Below, in pieces: positions 17,180 through 25,050 of a stretch of 64,000 nt of DNA; position 1 is the stretch's first letter, and every line of letters begins with the position of its first letter. The DNA is from Xanthobacteraceae bacterium. Its GTDB lineage: Bacteria; Pseudomonadota; Alphaproteobacteria; Rhizobiales; Xanthobacteraceae. Below the pieces are notes generated by a model. It worked only from the letters and a program-made list of their open reading frames with translations, was not told the origin of the DNA and made no database searches. The DNA is taken from positions 124,001 to 188,000 of the forward strand of contig JAIELW010000001.1 in assembly GCA_019752575.1 (NCBI GenBank), read 5' to 3'. Position numbers and translations under genes: made by a program.

Positions 17180-18679
17180 CTATTCCTGAAAAGCTTCTTC
17201 ACGTCGCTTGCGGACCATCGGCAGCACGGCGACGAAGACGATGATTACAGCGCCTATGAGAAGCGCGAGCGCGATCGGTCGTTCGAGAAAAACATAAAAA
17301 CTGCCGCGTGATATTCCGAGTGCTTGTCGCAGCTTCTCTTCCATTAGCTTGCCCAACACAAAGCCGAGGAGCATCGGCGCTGGCTCAAAGCCCAGCTTGA
17401 TAATGACGTAGCCAAAGATAGAGGCCGCGCCTATCGCGAGAACGTCGTCGGGGTTGTTGTTGATCGAGTAAATACCGATGCAACAGAAAAGTATGATTGA
17501 TGGGAAAAGTATCCGGTACGGCACCTTAAGAAGGCGAACCCAGAGCCCAATCAGAGGCAGATTGATCACCAGCAACATTAAGTTGCCGACCCACATCGAA
17601 GCGATCAGGCCCCAGAACAACTCCGAGTTTTTCGTCATCACCTGCGGCCCCGGAATCACGCCGTGTATCGTCATCGCCCCCACCAGCAAGGCCATCACCG
17701 CATTCGGGGGGATTCCAAGGGTGAGTAAAGGCACGAATGAAGTTTGCGCACCGGCGTTGTTCGCGGATTCCGGCCCCGCCACACCTTCGATTGCGCCCTT
17801 TCCGAATCGTGTCGGATCATCCGCGAGCTTCTTCTCCAAAGTGTAAGACGCGAAAGGTGCCAACGTTGCGCCGTTGCCCGGAAGGATTCCGAGGATCGAA
17901 CCTAGTCCGGTGCCACGCGCAATCGGCCAGAATGACTGCCGGAGCTCCGCGATTGTCGGAAGCAGTTTTCCGATTTTCGCTTTGAGAACATCTCTTTTCT
18001 CGACGCTTTCGAGATTCCGGATGATCTCAGCTACTCCGAAAACGCCCATAGCAAGAACAGCGAAATCTATTCCATCGGCGAGACTCTCGATACCGAGAGT
18101 TAAGCGTTCGTCAGACGTTTCCGCATCCTGACCAATCGTCGAAAGCAGCACACCGACGACAATCATGATCAGCGCCTTAAGAACAGGACCCCGGGCGAGC
18201 ATCACGGCCAACGCAAGCCCGAGGACCATCAATGCGAAATAGTCAGCGGGGCCGAACAGCAGCGCCAGCTTCGTCATCGGCACGCCCAGCAATGCTATAA
18301 AAACAGTCGCAACAGTTCCGGCAGCGAAGGAGCCAATCGCAGCTATCCCTAGTGCCGCGCCAGCGCGCCCGGTTTTGGCCATTGCATGCCCGTCAAGTGC
18401 AGTGACAACCGAACTCGATTCACCCGGCACGTTGATCAAAATCGCCGTTGTGGAGCCCCCATACTGAGCGCCGTAATAAATACCTGCGAGCATGATGATC
18501 GCGCCCGTCGGATCGAACTTATAGGTTAGCGGCATTAGCATCGCGATGGTTGCGATGGGGCCCACGCCGGGCAACACGCCGACAAGCGTTCCTATGAAGC
18601 AGCCGACAAAACAAAGCAGAAGGTTTGACGGCGTCGCCGCCGTTGCGAATCCCTGCGCTAGATTTGCGACGAGGTCCAT
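17180..18679 (-). CDS. tctA: Tripartite tricarboxylate transporter, large permease (TctA)
   Basis: A 499-residue membrane protein with the repeated 12-TM TctA design. [18 protein letters not shown] near residue 45 and [18 protein letters not shown] near 265 are the two signature Gly-Pro loops, along with [14 protein letters not shown] and [17 protein letters not shown] place the start at 18679 ([10 protein letters not shown]), eight bases after the TctB stop; the longer frame would overlap tctB. With TctB and the binding protein TctC it takes up di- or tricarboxylates with cations. In this operon it replaces the MFS tartrate carrier TtuB found in A. vitis. Confidence 0.92.
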   Translation of the reverse strand: MDLVANLAQGFATAATPSNLLLCFVGCFIGTLVGVLPGVGPIATIAMLMPLTYKFDPTGAIIMLAGIYYGAQYGGSTTAILINVPGESSSVVTALDGHAMAKTGRAGAALGIAAIGSFAAGTVATVFIALLGVPMTKLALLFGPADYFALMVLGLALAVMLARGPVLKALIMIVVGVLLSTIGQDAETSDERLTLGIESLADGIDFAVLAMGVFGVAEIIRNLESVEKRDVLKAKIGKLLPTIAELRQSFWPIARGTGLGSILGILPGNGATLAPFASYTLEKKLADDPTRFGKGAIEGVAGPESANNAGAQTSFVPLLTLGIPPNAVMALLVGAMTIHGVIPGPQVMTKNSELFWGLIASMWVGNLMLLVINLPLIGLWVRLLKVPYRILFPSIILFCCIGIYSINNNPDDVLAIGAASIFGYVIIKLGFEPAPMLLGFVLGKLMEEKLRQALGISRGSFYVFLERPIALALLIGAVIIVFVAVLPMVRKRREEAFQE

Positions 18680-18686
18680 TGCGCCC

Positions 18687-19181
18687 TCAATAACCAAGCA
18701 GCCAAGGCGCAAGTGGAATCGGAAGTTGCAGCACGAACTTAAAGAGCGCGATGCTAACCACCGTCATCGCGATACTAAACGCAATGATTTCTACGGGCTT
18801 GCTCTCCCTATTCGACAGAGAGCTAATCAGAATCGTGATCGGTGCCGCAACAAGAAGTCCCAAAGGCCGAACCGAAAAAGCGAAAACTACGATGGCTGCG
18901 AGAACAAAGATGAGGCCCCGCCACGCGATGCTTCCGATGGCCCCCTCGCCTGAGTTAAGGAAAGACGCGAGGATGAGCAGAAAACCCAAAATGCCGAGCA
19001 GCAGCGCAACTGCACGTGGCATCATTCCGGGCCCGATGCCGTCGAATGATCCGAACGGCAGCTTCCAGCCAAGCCACAATGCAAATACTGCAGCTACAAC
19101 GACGGTGCAGCCTCCAATGAAGTCTTGCCATGACTTCACCGATAGTTCGGGTCGGCCCGGTGTCGGGTTGGAGGTGCCCAT
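18687..19181 (-). CDS. tctB: Tripartite tricarboxylate transporter, small subunit (TctB)
   Basis: A 164-residue protein with four predicted membrane helices: GGCTVVVAAVFALWLGW, ALLLGILGFLLILASFL, LIFVLAAIVVFAF and the C-terminal pair ending PLAPWLLGY. This is the usual TctB size and topology. The start at 19181 (MGTSNPTPGR) has AAGGAAG upstream; the longer frame to 19229 would overlap tctC. It lies between the binding protein and the large permease. Confidence 0.88.
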   Translation of the reverse strand: MGTSNPTPGRPELSVKSWQDFIGGCTVVVAAVFALWLGWKLPFGSFDGIGPGMMPRAVALLLGILGFLLILASFLNSGEGAIGSIAWRGLIFVLAAIVVFAFSVRPLGLLVAAPITILISSLSNRESKPVEIIAFSIAMTVVSIALFKFVLQLPIPLAPWLLGY

Positions 19182-19206
19182 CTTGAAACGCTTCCTTACG
19201 TGCAGC

Positions 19207-20193
19207 CTAGTTGCCCTTGACGCCCGCACGCTTGATCACGTCGCCCCAGCGTTGCACCTCTATAGAGAGATGTGTCCTGAGAGCGTCGGGAGTTACCTGT
19301 TTGGGATCGACGGGCTCGGTGCCAAGGCTTGCGAACCGTTCAACAACCTTTGGGTCTTTCAACGCCGCCTGAAGAGCTGCCACTAGTTTTGCAGAAACAT
19401 CTTTCGGCAGTCCCTTGGGTGCCCACATCGCGTGCCAGGCGGAAACTTCAAAGCCCTTAAGCTCTGTATTCAGAGGTGGAAGATTGGGAACCGAGTTCAC
19501 CTTAGTTTTTGTCGTTACAGCGTAGCCCTTGATTTTCCCGTCTTTGATCTGATTCGTCGTGTTCGTCGTCTGGTCGCACATAATGTCGAACTGACCGCCG
19601 AGAAGATCGTTCATCGCCGGGCCAGTGCCGCGATAAGAAATTCCCTTTAGCTGAACGCGTAGATCATTCATCAGGATCAGCATGCAGAGGTGTGCCGCCG
19701 ATCCGATGCCTGCGTGACCGTATGTCACCTTTTCCTTATCGGTCCGAATCCAGTGTAGCAATTCTTTCAGATTTTTCGTCGGCAACGACTCTTTGGAGAC
19801 AAGTGTCATCGGTACGTCAGTGATGCGTCCAAGGTGATCGAAATCTTGGACAACATTGTATTTGAGGTTCTCATAAAGAGCTGGGGCTGTCGCATGCGCG
19901 ATGTGCCAGACAGCGATAGTGTAGCCGTCCGGAGCAGACTTAGCGACGCGGCCCATCCCGATAGTGCCGCCAGCTCCACCGACGTTTTCGACGATGACAG
20001 TTTGCCCGAGAGTTTTTGTCATCGACTCCGCGATCAGGCGCGCGACGGTATCTGTCGGCCCGCCTGCTGCCGCAGGAACGATCAATGTGATCGGCTTCGT
20101 CGGAAAGTTCGACTGAGCGACAGCCCAGTTCGGTAGAATTGCAGTGGTAGCGGCAATAGCGCCGATCATCGCGGCGCGACGTGTGAAGCCCAT
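19207..20193 (-). CDS. tctC: Tripartite tricarboxylate transporter solute-binding protein (TctC/Bug family)
   Basis: A 328-residue periplasmic protein with signal peptide ending PNWAVAQ. PTKPITLIVPAAAGGPTDT is the classic ligand-loop motif of Bug proteins, and the lobe-crossing segments YGHAGIGSAAHL and YRGTGPAMNDLLGGQ are also present. Members bind carboxylates such as citrate, tartrate-like diacids and nicotinate. As the first gene of the minus-strand operon, divergent from the LysR gene, it is the most likely tartrate receptor. Confidence 0.92.
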   Translation of the reverse strand: MGFTRRAAMIGAIAATTAILPNWAVAQSNFPTKPITLIVPAAAGGPTDTVARLIAESMTKTLGQTVIVENVGGAGGTIGMGRVAKSAPDGYTIAVWHIAHATAPALYENLKYNVVQDFDHLGRITDVPMTLVSKESLPTKNLKELLHWIRTDKEKVTYGHAGIGSAAHLCMLILMNDLRVQLKGISYRGTGPAMNDLLGGQFDIMCDQTTNTTNQIKDGKIKGYAVTTKTKVNSVPNLPPLNTELKGFEVSAWHAMWAPKGLPKDVSAKLVAALQAALKDPKVVERFASLGTEPVDPKQVTPDALRTHLSIEVQRWGDVIKRAGVKGN

Positions 20194-20345
20194 TTTCCTC
20201 TCCCTGTTTATTCTTGAATTCGCGTCCTGCGCCTATTTCTGGCGCTTCTCTTATGTGTAAGGCGGCACCAGAGGGCGTCACAACCGCTATTGGATTATAC
20301 AAATTTTTGATGCAATCTCCTCAATGCGTGTTGCGCGGGGAAATT
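20194..20345. promoter_or_regulatory. Divergent promoter region between tctC and the LysR gene
   Basis: This 152 bp region carries both promoters. ATACAAATTTTTGAT at 20297-20311 is an imperfect AT-rich palindrome of the T-N11-A type favoured by LysR proteins, and it lies 35 bases before the regulator start. It is the best operator candidate here; no footprint can be inferred. Confidence 0.45.
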
Positions 20346-21260
20346 ATGGAACTACATCAACTTCGCTGCTTCCTAGCAGTGGCTGAAGAACTCCACTTTG
20401 GAAGAGCAGCTCGGCAACTCGATATGCTTCCCTCCGCGTTGGGGAGACATGTACGCCTCCTTGAAGAATCCCTTGGGACACAACTTCTTCTGCGCACCAC
20501 GCGTAATGTGGCTCTTTCGCAAGACGGCGCACTATTTCTAAATGATGCGAGGCTACTGGTTGCCAAGGCCGACGACTTAGGCGCGCGTTTCCGCGAGAAA
20601 GGCCGGAAGCGAGGACTTACGCTGAAACTCGGAGCCATTGACACAGCCGCTGCTAGCTTAGTGCCAATGCTATTACAGGATTTTCGAAAGCATCATCCCC
20701 AAGTTACGGTTCAGCTTGTTGAAGACAAAACCATTCGTCTCCTTCCCAGGTTGCTGTCTGGGAGACTTGATCTAGCCTTCGTCCGACCTCCGGAAAAATT
20801 CGATAAGCGTATTCAATTTGAGCATCTGTTCTATGAGACAGCGGTTGTTGCTGTTCCAACGCAACACAAACTTGCAAGCCGAAAAAAAATAACAATAGAG
20901 AACATTCTCGATCAGCCGTTGATCATCCCTGATCGGAGTTCTCGCCCGCACAGCCACGATCTCACTATGAAGCTTTTTGAGCTGGCGAACGCCCGACCGG
21001 TTGTTGCTCAAGTTGCGGAGGAGAAGCAGACAATCGTCAATCTAGTTGCCGCTGGACTTGGATTGGCAATCGTTCCTCGATGGGCGTCACGCTTCGCAGT
21101 TGCCGGAGTCCGCTTCATACCGCTGAAGGTTGAAGAAAGGAAAAACCTTAAGTTTCTTCCTTTTGCAGCCGCTTGGATTGATGGATCACGCGATCCCGTT
21201 CGCGACCAAATGATGTCGGTTCTCAAATCGAGACTACGTACTTACTCCGCCAAAGCATGA
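20346..21260 (+). CDS. ttuA: LysR-type regulator of the tartrate operon
   Basis: A 304-residue LTTR. The winged helix (residues 1-62) reads MELHQLRCFLAVAEELHFGR and LEESLGTQLLLRTTRNV. The substrate-binding domain follows (about 90-300). I chose ATG 20346 because the LysR fold starts exactly there, with GGGGA upstream; the open frame extends 44 codons further without sense. The gene is divergent from tctC, the normal arrangement for an LTTR that senses the substrate or product of the adjacent operon. A. vitis ttuA is a LysR gene at the same locus, hence the symbol. Confidence 0.85.
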   Translation: MELHQLRCFLAVAEELHFGRAARQLDMLPSALGRHVRLLEESLGTQLLLRTTRNVALSQDGALFLNDARLLVAKADDLGARFREKGRKRGLTLKLGAIDTAAASLVPMLLQDFRKHHPQVTVQLVEDKTIRLLPRLLSGRLDLAFVRPPEKFDKRIQFEHLFYETAVVAVPTQHKLASRKKITIENILDQPLIIPDRSSRPHSHDLTMKLFELANARPVVAQVAEEKQTIVNLVAAGLGLAIVPRWASRFAVAGVRFIPLKVEERKNLKFLPFAAAWIDGSRDPVRDQMMSVLKSRLRTYSAKA

Positions 21261-21262
21261 TC

Positions 21263-21474
21263 CTTACGCCTCCTCTAAAGGGAGGGAGAGGCCTAGAGGT
21301 GAGACCTCAAGGTTGCCACGTGCCGGTGCCTTTAAGTTGGGAGATGATGACAGCTGCATCACTCATCCCCTCCTCAAAGTATCTACTTAATGAAGACGTG
21401 AAGTCGGCAATGCTTCTGTGCGCGAAATGACCCAGTTCCTCTTACCGGCACCTAGGTAGAGCTTTTCTGCTTTC
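21263..21474 (+). repeat. Internal direct repeat, right copy
   Basis: Matches 8906-9114: CTTACGCCTCCTCTAAAGGG starts at 21263 (two mismatches over 22 bases), GACCCAGTTCCTCTTACCGGC is at 21429-21449 (exact), and AGAGCTTTTCTGCTTTC is at 21458-21474 (exact). The right end overlaps the last codons of the XRE gene, so that gene's C-terminus may derive from the repeat. Confidence 0.75.
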
Positions 21475-21691
21475 TTGGAACGAGCAACTTGTCAGGTGTT
21501 GTCTTCAGCGCCTTCGCGAGGCGGCTAAGGACGACGATGGTGGTATTCCGTAACTTCCGCTCCACCTGAGAGACATAAGTCCGGTCCAGGCCCGCCTCCA
21601 GCGCTAGCTCTTCCTGAGACATACCAGCGGCCTTCCGGGCCACCCGGACGTTCTCCGCAACTATCGCGATGATTCTGGCCCCGTCCTTCAT
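21452..21691 (-). CDS. XRE-family helix-turn-helix regulator, 79 aa
   Basis: A small DNA-binding protein with a complete HTH_3 domain: NVRVARKAAGMSQEELALEA, GLDRTYVSQVERKLRN, then LARLAKALKTTPDKLL. Such single-domain regulators near integrases often control excision or repress island genes. The last eight or so codons lie in the internal repeat. Its divergent neighbour is a small membrane protein at 21809. Confidence 0.82.
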   Translation of the reverse strand: MKDGARIIAIVAENVRVARKAAGMSQEELALEAGLDRTYVSQVERKLRNTTIVVLSRLAKALKTTPDKLLVPRKQKSST

Positions 21692-21808
21692 ACCGGAAGC
21701 GGGCCCTTAGGGTGACTTTCGGTCTACGGACTTTGAGTCTCATTTCTTTGTAGACTTTAAGTCCCATTCTCTGATTCACTGGGCTTGGACTCTGAACAGG
21801 GACAAGCG

Positions 21809-22090
21809 ATGGACACGGGACTTTATCTACTGCTTTTTGGACTGCCGGTTTGGTTTGCAGCTTTATTTTTTGCGCCCAAGTCGGGACACCATAAAGCAGC
21901 GAACCACATCGTCCTATTTTGGATTGGTGGCGGCATGTCGATCATCGGTTGGATTATGACGGTGATTTTCTTAGGACGGCGTTGGGAAATTCATCCGGCT
22001 ATAGCAATTGTCGTTTTGCTAGGTGGATTCGGAATGGCAGGACTTGCGCTGCAGTATGTCGAAAACGCTAGAAAGAAGCGGACAGACTAA
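21809..22090 (+). CDS. Small membrane protein, 93 aa
   Basis: Unrecognised. Three predicted membrane helices: LYLLLFGLPVWFAALFF, IVLFWIGGGMSIIGWIMTVI and IAIVVLLGGFGMAGLAL, with a basic tail ENARKKRTD. ATG 21809 is preceded by ACAGGGA; a TTG at 21785 would add eight residues. It ends four bases before the convergent integrase stop. No function can be assigned. Confidence 0.6.
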   Translation: MDTGLYLLLFGLPVWFAALFFAPKSGHHKAANHIVLFWIGGGMSIIGWIMTVIFLGRRWEIHPAIAIVVLLGGFGMAGLALQYVENARKKRTD

Positions 22091-22094
22091 GGAA

Positions 22095-23750
22095 CTAGCC
22101 AATTTTGTAACGCGGAAACTTCTTGATGGCTGCTGCATGCGTCTTCAGACTCACGTCACCATAAGTCTCCGAGACGCTCCGTGGAGACTGGCCCTGGATC
22201 GCATCAAGTATCCTGTGCTCAACCCCCACCTCCATGCCCACCGTCTTGAAACGATGCCTCCACGCGTGGTTAGGCGCGACCGCTTTATCGCTAACCACCT
22301 CACGCACGAATTCAGCAAGCCGGTTCTTGAGGGCTCTTAGTGGCCCTCGCACGTCACCATTACTGGACGGCGTAAGGAAGAGGTGGCCTTCTGCCGCTTG
22401 CATAACGAATTTTACGAACCCGAGTTCGACAAGGTGATGATGCAGCACGACATCCCGAGCCTCGTTGTTCTTCACCGTTCCGGCTTCGGGCGTAATCTTC
22501 GCGACCCACCACTCGCCCTCTTTCCGAACATCCTGCTTGCGAAGCTGTGCCATTTCGCCCACGCGAGCTCCGGAGTACGCGCATAGCCATGGTACCCATC
22601 GCTTTGCCGCGAACATCTTCACGTTCTTACTTCCGTCTTCGTTGTTGCTCGCCTTTCTGAGAATCGTTTTTGCCTCTTCGTCAGTGAAGCCTTTAGACCG
22701 GAGCTTCTGCGCTTTACCCAACTTGATGGTCACTCCTTCAGCCGGATTCGCTCTGAGCTTGTCGTTCGCCACCGCCCACACAAAGACGGTCTTCAAGCCA
22801 GATAGGTCGCTGTCCTTGACGGTCTTCGGCGAGATCGGCTTTCCGGTTCGAGGGTTGATGCTTGCAAGTCGATAATCCTTAAAGGCGACGACATCCTGCT
22901 TCGACACGCGCGTTGCATCGTCGTGCTTCAAGAATTCAACGAAGGCAGCCATCGTGTTTTCGTAGCTTTCCTTTGTGCTCACCTTCCGCCCAGTTGCCTT
23001 CGCTTCTTGCCACCACGATTCCACGAGGCCGGTGAGTGAGACGCGCGGTGCATACGGCACTGTGTCTTTCTCGACCTGCCAAACTGGAAAGCGATTGGCC
23101 GTTGAGTCTGGCGAATAGTCCCCCTCAGCATTTCGCTTACGGCTGGCCCATGCGTCTCTTAGTGCCACCCAAAGTGCTTGGAGCGTGATTGACCTTGAGG
23201 TGGCAGTAAGTTTCCCAACGCCTTTGGAAAGCAGCAGGCGGTCGAGGAGTGGCCCTAGCGACTTTTCCAGCGCATCGTCTTTGGGATCGGCTCCAAGCTT
23301 CTCCCAGTGCTCCTGAATGCCTTCCCAAATGTCTGGCTCAAGGTGATCTGCTTCGACCCGCTTCCAGCCTTCAGGCGTGTGTTCCACCGCGATGGTGCGC
23401 TCTCGGCCCTCACCGGAAGCCCAAGCGCGATACAAATCACCAGCGAGTGCCGTTGCTTGTCGGTGGCTAAGCGGCGCTTCCTCATCGCGACGTAGAGCCG
23501 TCCAGACACCCTCAAGATATTCATCAACGGTGGCCAAGCGGCGCTTCACTTCCGCAGGATCATTCGTGCGAAGCGAGATGCGAATGGACTGTGTGCGAGG
23601 CGTAATCGCGACTGTCTGCGTCTCATCGCCCACCGGAACCGAAAGCTTCAGACCGTTCGCTTTCTTGCGAACATCTGTCGGAATTCTCCGGACGAAATAC
23701 TGATTACGGGACTCTTTCCGCTTCACCGGACGGACCAATCGAAAAAGCAT
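22095..23750 (-). CDS. Tyrosine integrase of the tRNA-Phe island (DUF6538 type)
   Basis: A 551-residue site-specific recombinase. The N-terminus (LFRLVRPVKRKESRNQYFVR) is the short DUF6538-like domain found in many alphaproteobacterial island integrases. A core-binding domain follows (SLTGLVESWWQEAKATGRKV). The catalytic domain has the Arg box YSGARVGEMAQL, the His-x-x-Arg box NHAWRHRFKT, and the Tyr in SETYGDVS near the C-terminus, so it looks intact. The start is 88 bases from the tRNA-Phe 3' end, the usual arrangement for an integrase that inserts at a tRNA gene and restores its end. The matching repeat is at 765. Confidence 0.92.
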   Translation of the reverse strand: MLFRLVRPVKRKESRNQYFVRRIPTDVRKKANGLKLSVPVGDETQTVAITPRTQSIRISLRTNDPAEVKRRLATVDEYLEGVWTALRRDEEAPLSHRQATALAGDLYRAWASGEGRERTIAVEHTPEGWKRVEADHLEPDIWEGIQEHWEKLGADPKDDALEKSLGPLLDRLLLSKGVGKLTATSRSITLQALWVALRDAWASRKRNAEGDYSPDSTANRFPVWQVEKDTVPYAPRVSLTGLVESWWQEAKATGRKVSTKESYENTMAAFVEFLKHDDATRVSKQDVVAFKDYRLASINPRTGKPISPKTVKDSDLSGLKTVFVWAVANDKLRANPAEGVTIKLGKAQKLRSKGFTDEEAKTILRKASNNEDGSKNVKMFAAKRWVPWLCAYSGARVGEMAQLRKQDVRKEGEWWVAKITPEAGTVKNNEARDVVLHHHLVELGFVKFVMQAAEGHLFLTPSSNGDVRGPLRALKNRLAEFVREVVSDKAVAPNHAWRHRFKTVGMEVGVEHRILDAIQGQSPRSVSETYGDVSLKTHAAAIKKFPRYKIG

Positions 23751-23837
23751 TTGTTACTCACCCTTGTAACACAGTCGGGCAAGCGCATGGCCTTGATTGG
23801 GCTTATCTCTTTGAAAACTCTGAGGTCAGAGTGAGAA

Positions 23838-23854
23838 TGGTGCCCAGGGCCGGA
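23838..23854. other. Right attachment site within tRNA-Phe 3' end
   Basis: The 17 bases TGGTGCCCAGGGCCGGA, read on the plus strand, are the tRNA 3' end including CCA. The exact copy at 765-781 defines the other end of the island. Confidence 0.88.
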
Positions 23855-23913
23855 ATCGAACCAGCGACACTGCGATTTTCAATCGCATGCTCTACCAACT
23901 GAGCTACCTGGGC
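23838..23913 (-). tRNA. tRNA-Phe (GAA)
   Basis: A 76-base tRNA on the minus strand starting GCCCAGGTAGCTCAG and ending GGCCCTGGGCACCA, with encoded CCA. The acceptor stem GCCCAGG/CCTGGGC pairs fully, and the anticodon loop TTGAAAA gives GAA (Phe). The T loop GGTTCGATTCC is canonical. It is the target of the adjacent integrase and is intact after insertion. It lies downstream of yacG, the common alphaproteobacterial position. Confidence 0.96.
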
Positions 23914-24011
23914 ATCTCGCGGCAGAGCGGAAACACCCTGCCGAAAGCCGCGCGGTTTATAGTGTCTCGGCTCCCGGCTTGTCCAGCCAGCAAAGCCGCA
24001 CGGGAAAAGGC

Positions 24012-24251
24012 CTAATTCTCTTCGTCTTTCCGGGGCTTAGGCGCTGCCGGCTCGGCACTTTCAGCGCCATCCTCGTCGGAGTCTTCGGTCCCGGGGATCG
24101 CATAACCGCCCGAGAGCCAGCGGTGCAGATCGACGTCGGCGCAGCGCTTGGAGCAGAACGGCCGGAATTTTTCGGACGCCAGTTTCCCGCAGATTGGGCA
24201 GAGCCCGCTGGCGCCGAGCTTTCGCGCGCGGCCGTTTCCGTTCTCAGGCAT
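24012..24251 (-). CDS. yacG: DNA gyrase inhibitor YacG
   Basis: A 79-residue zinc protein with the four-cysteine signature CPICGK and FCSKRCADVDLHRWLSG, followed by an acidic tail. YacG binds GyrB and blocks DNA binding by gyrase. The start at 24251 overlaps the SDR stop by eight bases, so it is now coupled to the SDR gene rather than to maf, its more usual upstream partner. Confidence 0.9.
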   Translation of the reverse strand: MPENGNGRARKLGASGLCPICGKLASEKFRPFCSKRCADVDLHRWLSGGYAIPGTEDSDEDGAESAEPAAPKPRKDEEN

Positions 24252-25050
24252 ATTTCAACGTAACCCCGCCATCGACGACGAGTTCTATGCCGGTGATGTA
24301 GCGGCTCTCGTCGGAAGCCAGAAACACGGCGGCGTTCGCAACATCCCAGGCGTCGCCCATTTTCCCCATCGGCACCTGCGCCGCGCGCGCGGCCCACATT
24401 TTTTCGACATCGCCCTTGCCGTAAGCCGCTTTCAGCGCGGGCGAATGTTCGACCATCGGGGTCTTCATCAGGCCCGGCAGGATTGCGTTCACCCGGATAT
24501 TATTCTTCGCGTATTGCGCGGCGGTCGCGCGCGTCAGGTGATTGAGCGCGGCCTTGGTCGCGTAATAGGTCGGATAATCGACGCCGGTGTAGCGGATGCC
24601 CGCGATCGACGAGATATTGATGATCGAGCCGCCGCCCAGCTTTTCCATGAGCGGAATCGTGTGCTTCATGCTGAGCATCGCGCCCTTGAGATTGACCGCA
24701 AAGATGCGGTCCCATTCGGCTTCGGAGATTTCGACGACGCCGCCGACCTCGGCAAGGCCCACGTTGTAATCGAGAATGTCGATCCGGCCGAAAAATTCGG
24801 CGGCTGCATTCACCATCTTCGCAACGTCATCGGCCTTGACGACATCCGCCTTGATAGCGACGGCGTCGCCGCCTTCTTTCTCGATGAGATCGACCGTCTC
24901 CTGCGCGGCTTCGAGGCGATAATCCGCGCATGCGACTTTCGCGCCTTCGCGCGCGAACGCCACCGCGGTTGCCTTGCCGTTGCCCCAGCCGGGCCCGGAA
25001 GACCCCGCACCGACCACGAGCGCGACTTTATCTTTCAGACGATCAGGCAT
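24244..25050 (-). CDS. Short-chain dehydrogenase/reductase
   Basis: A 268-residue classical SDR, probably NAD(H)-dependent because an acidic Asp (ADYR) follows beta-2. The nucleotide loop is expanded, GAGSSGPGWGNGKA, instead of the plain TGxxxGxG. Catalytic Ser is in INISSIAGI and Tyr/Lys in YPTYYATKAALN; the C-terminus is ELVVDGGVTLKYA. It overlaps the acyl-CoA ligase stop by eight bases, so the two are co-translated and may act on the same acid or its CoA ester. Substrate unknown. Confidence 0.87.
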   Translation of the reverse strand: MPDRLKDKVALVVGAGSSGPGWGNGKATAVAFAREGAKVACADYRLEAAQETVDLIEKEGGDAVAIKADVVKADDVAKMVNAAAEFFGRIDILDYNVGLAEVGGVVEISEAEWDRIFAVNLKGAMLSMKHTIPLMEKLGGGSIINISSIAGIRYTGVDYPTYYATKAALNHLTRATAAQYAKNNIRVNAILPGLMKTPMVEHSPALKAAYGKGDVEKMWAARAAQVPMGKMGDAWDVANAAVFLASDESRYITGIELVVDGGVTLKYA

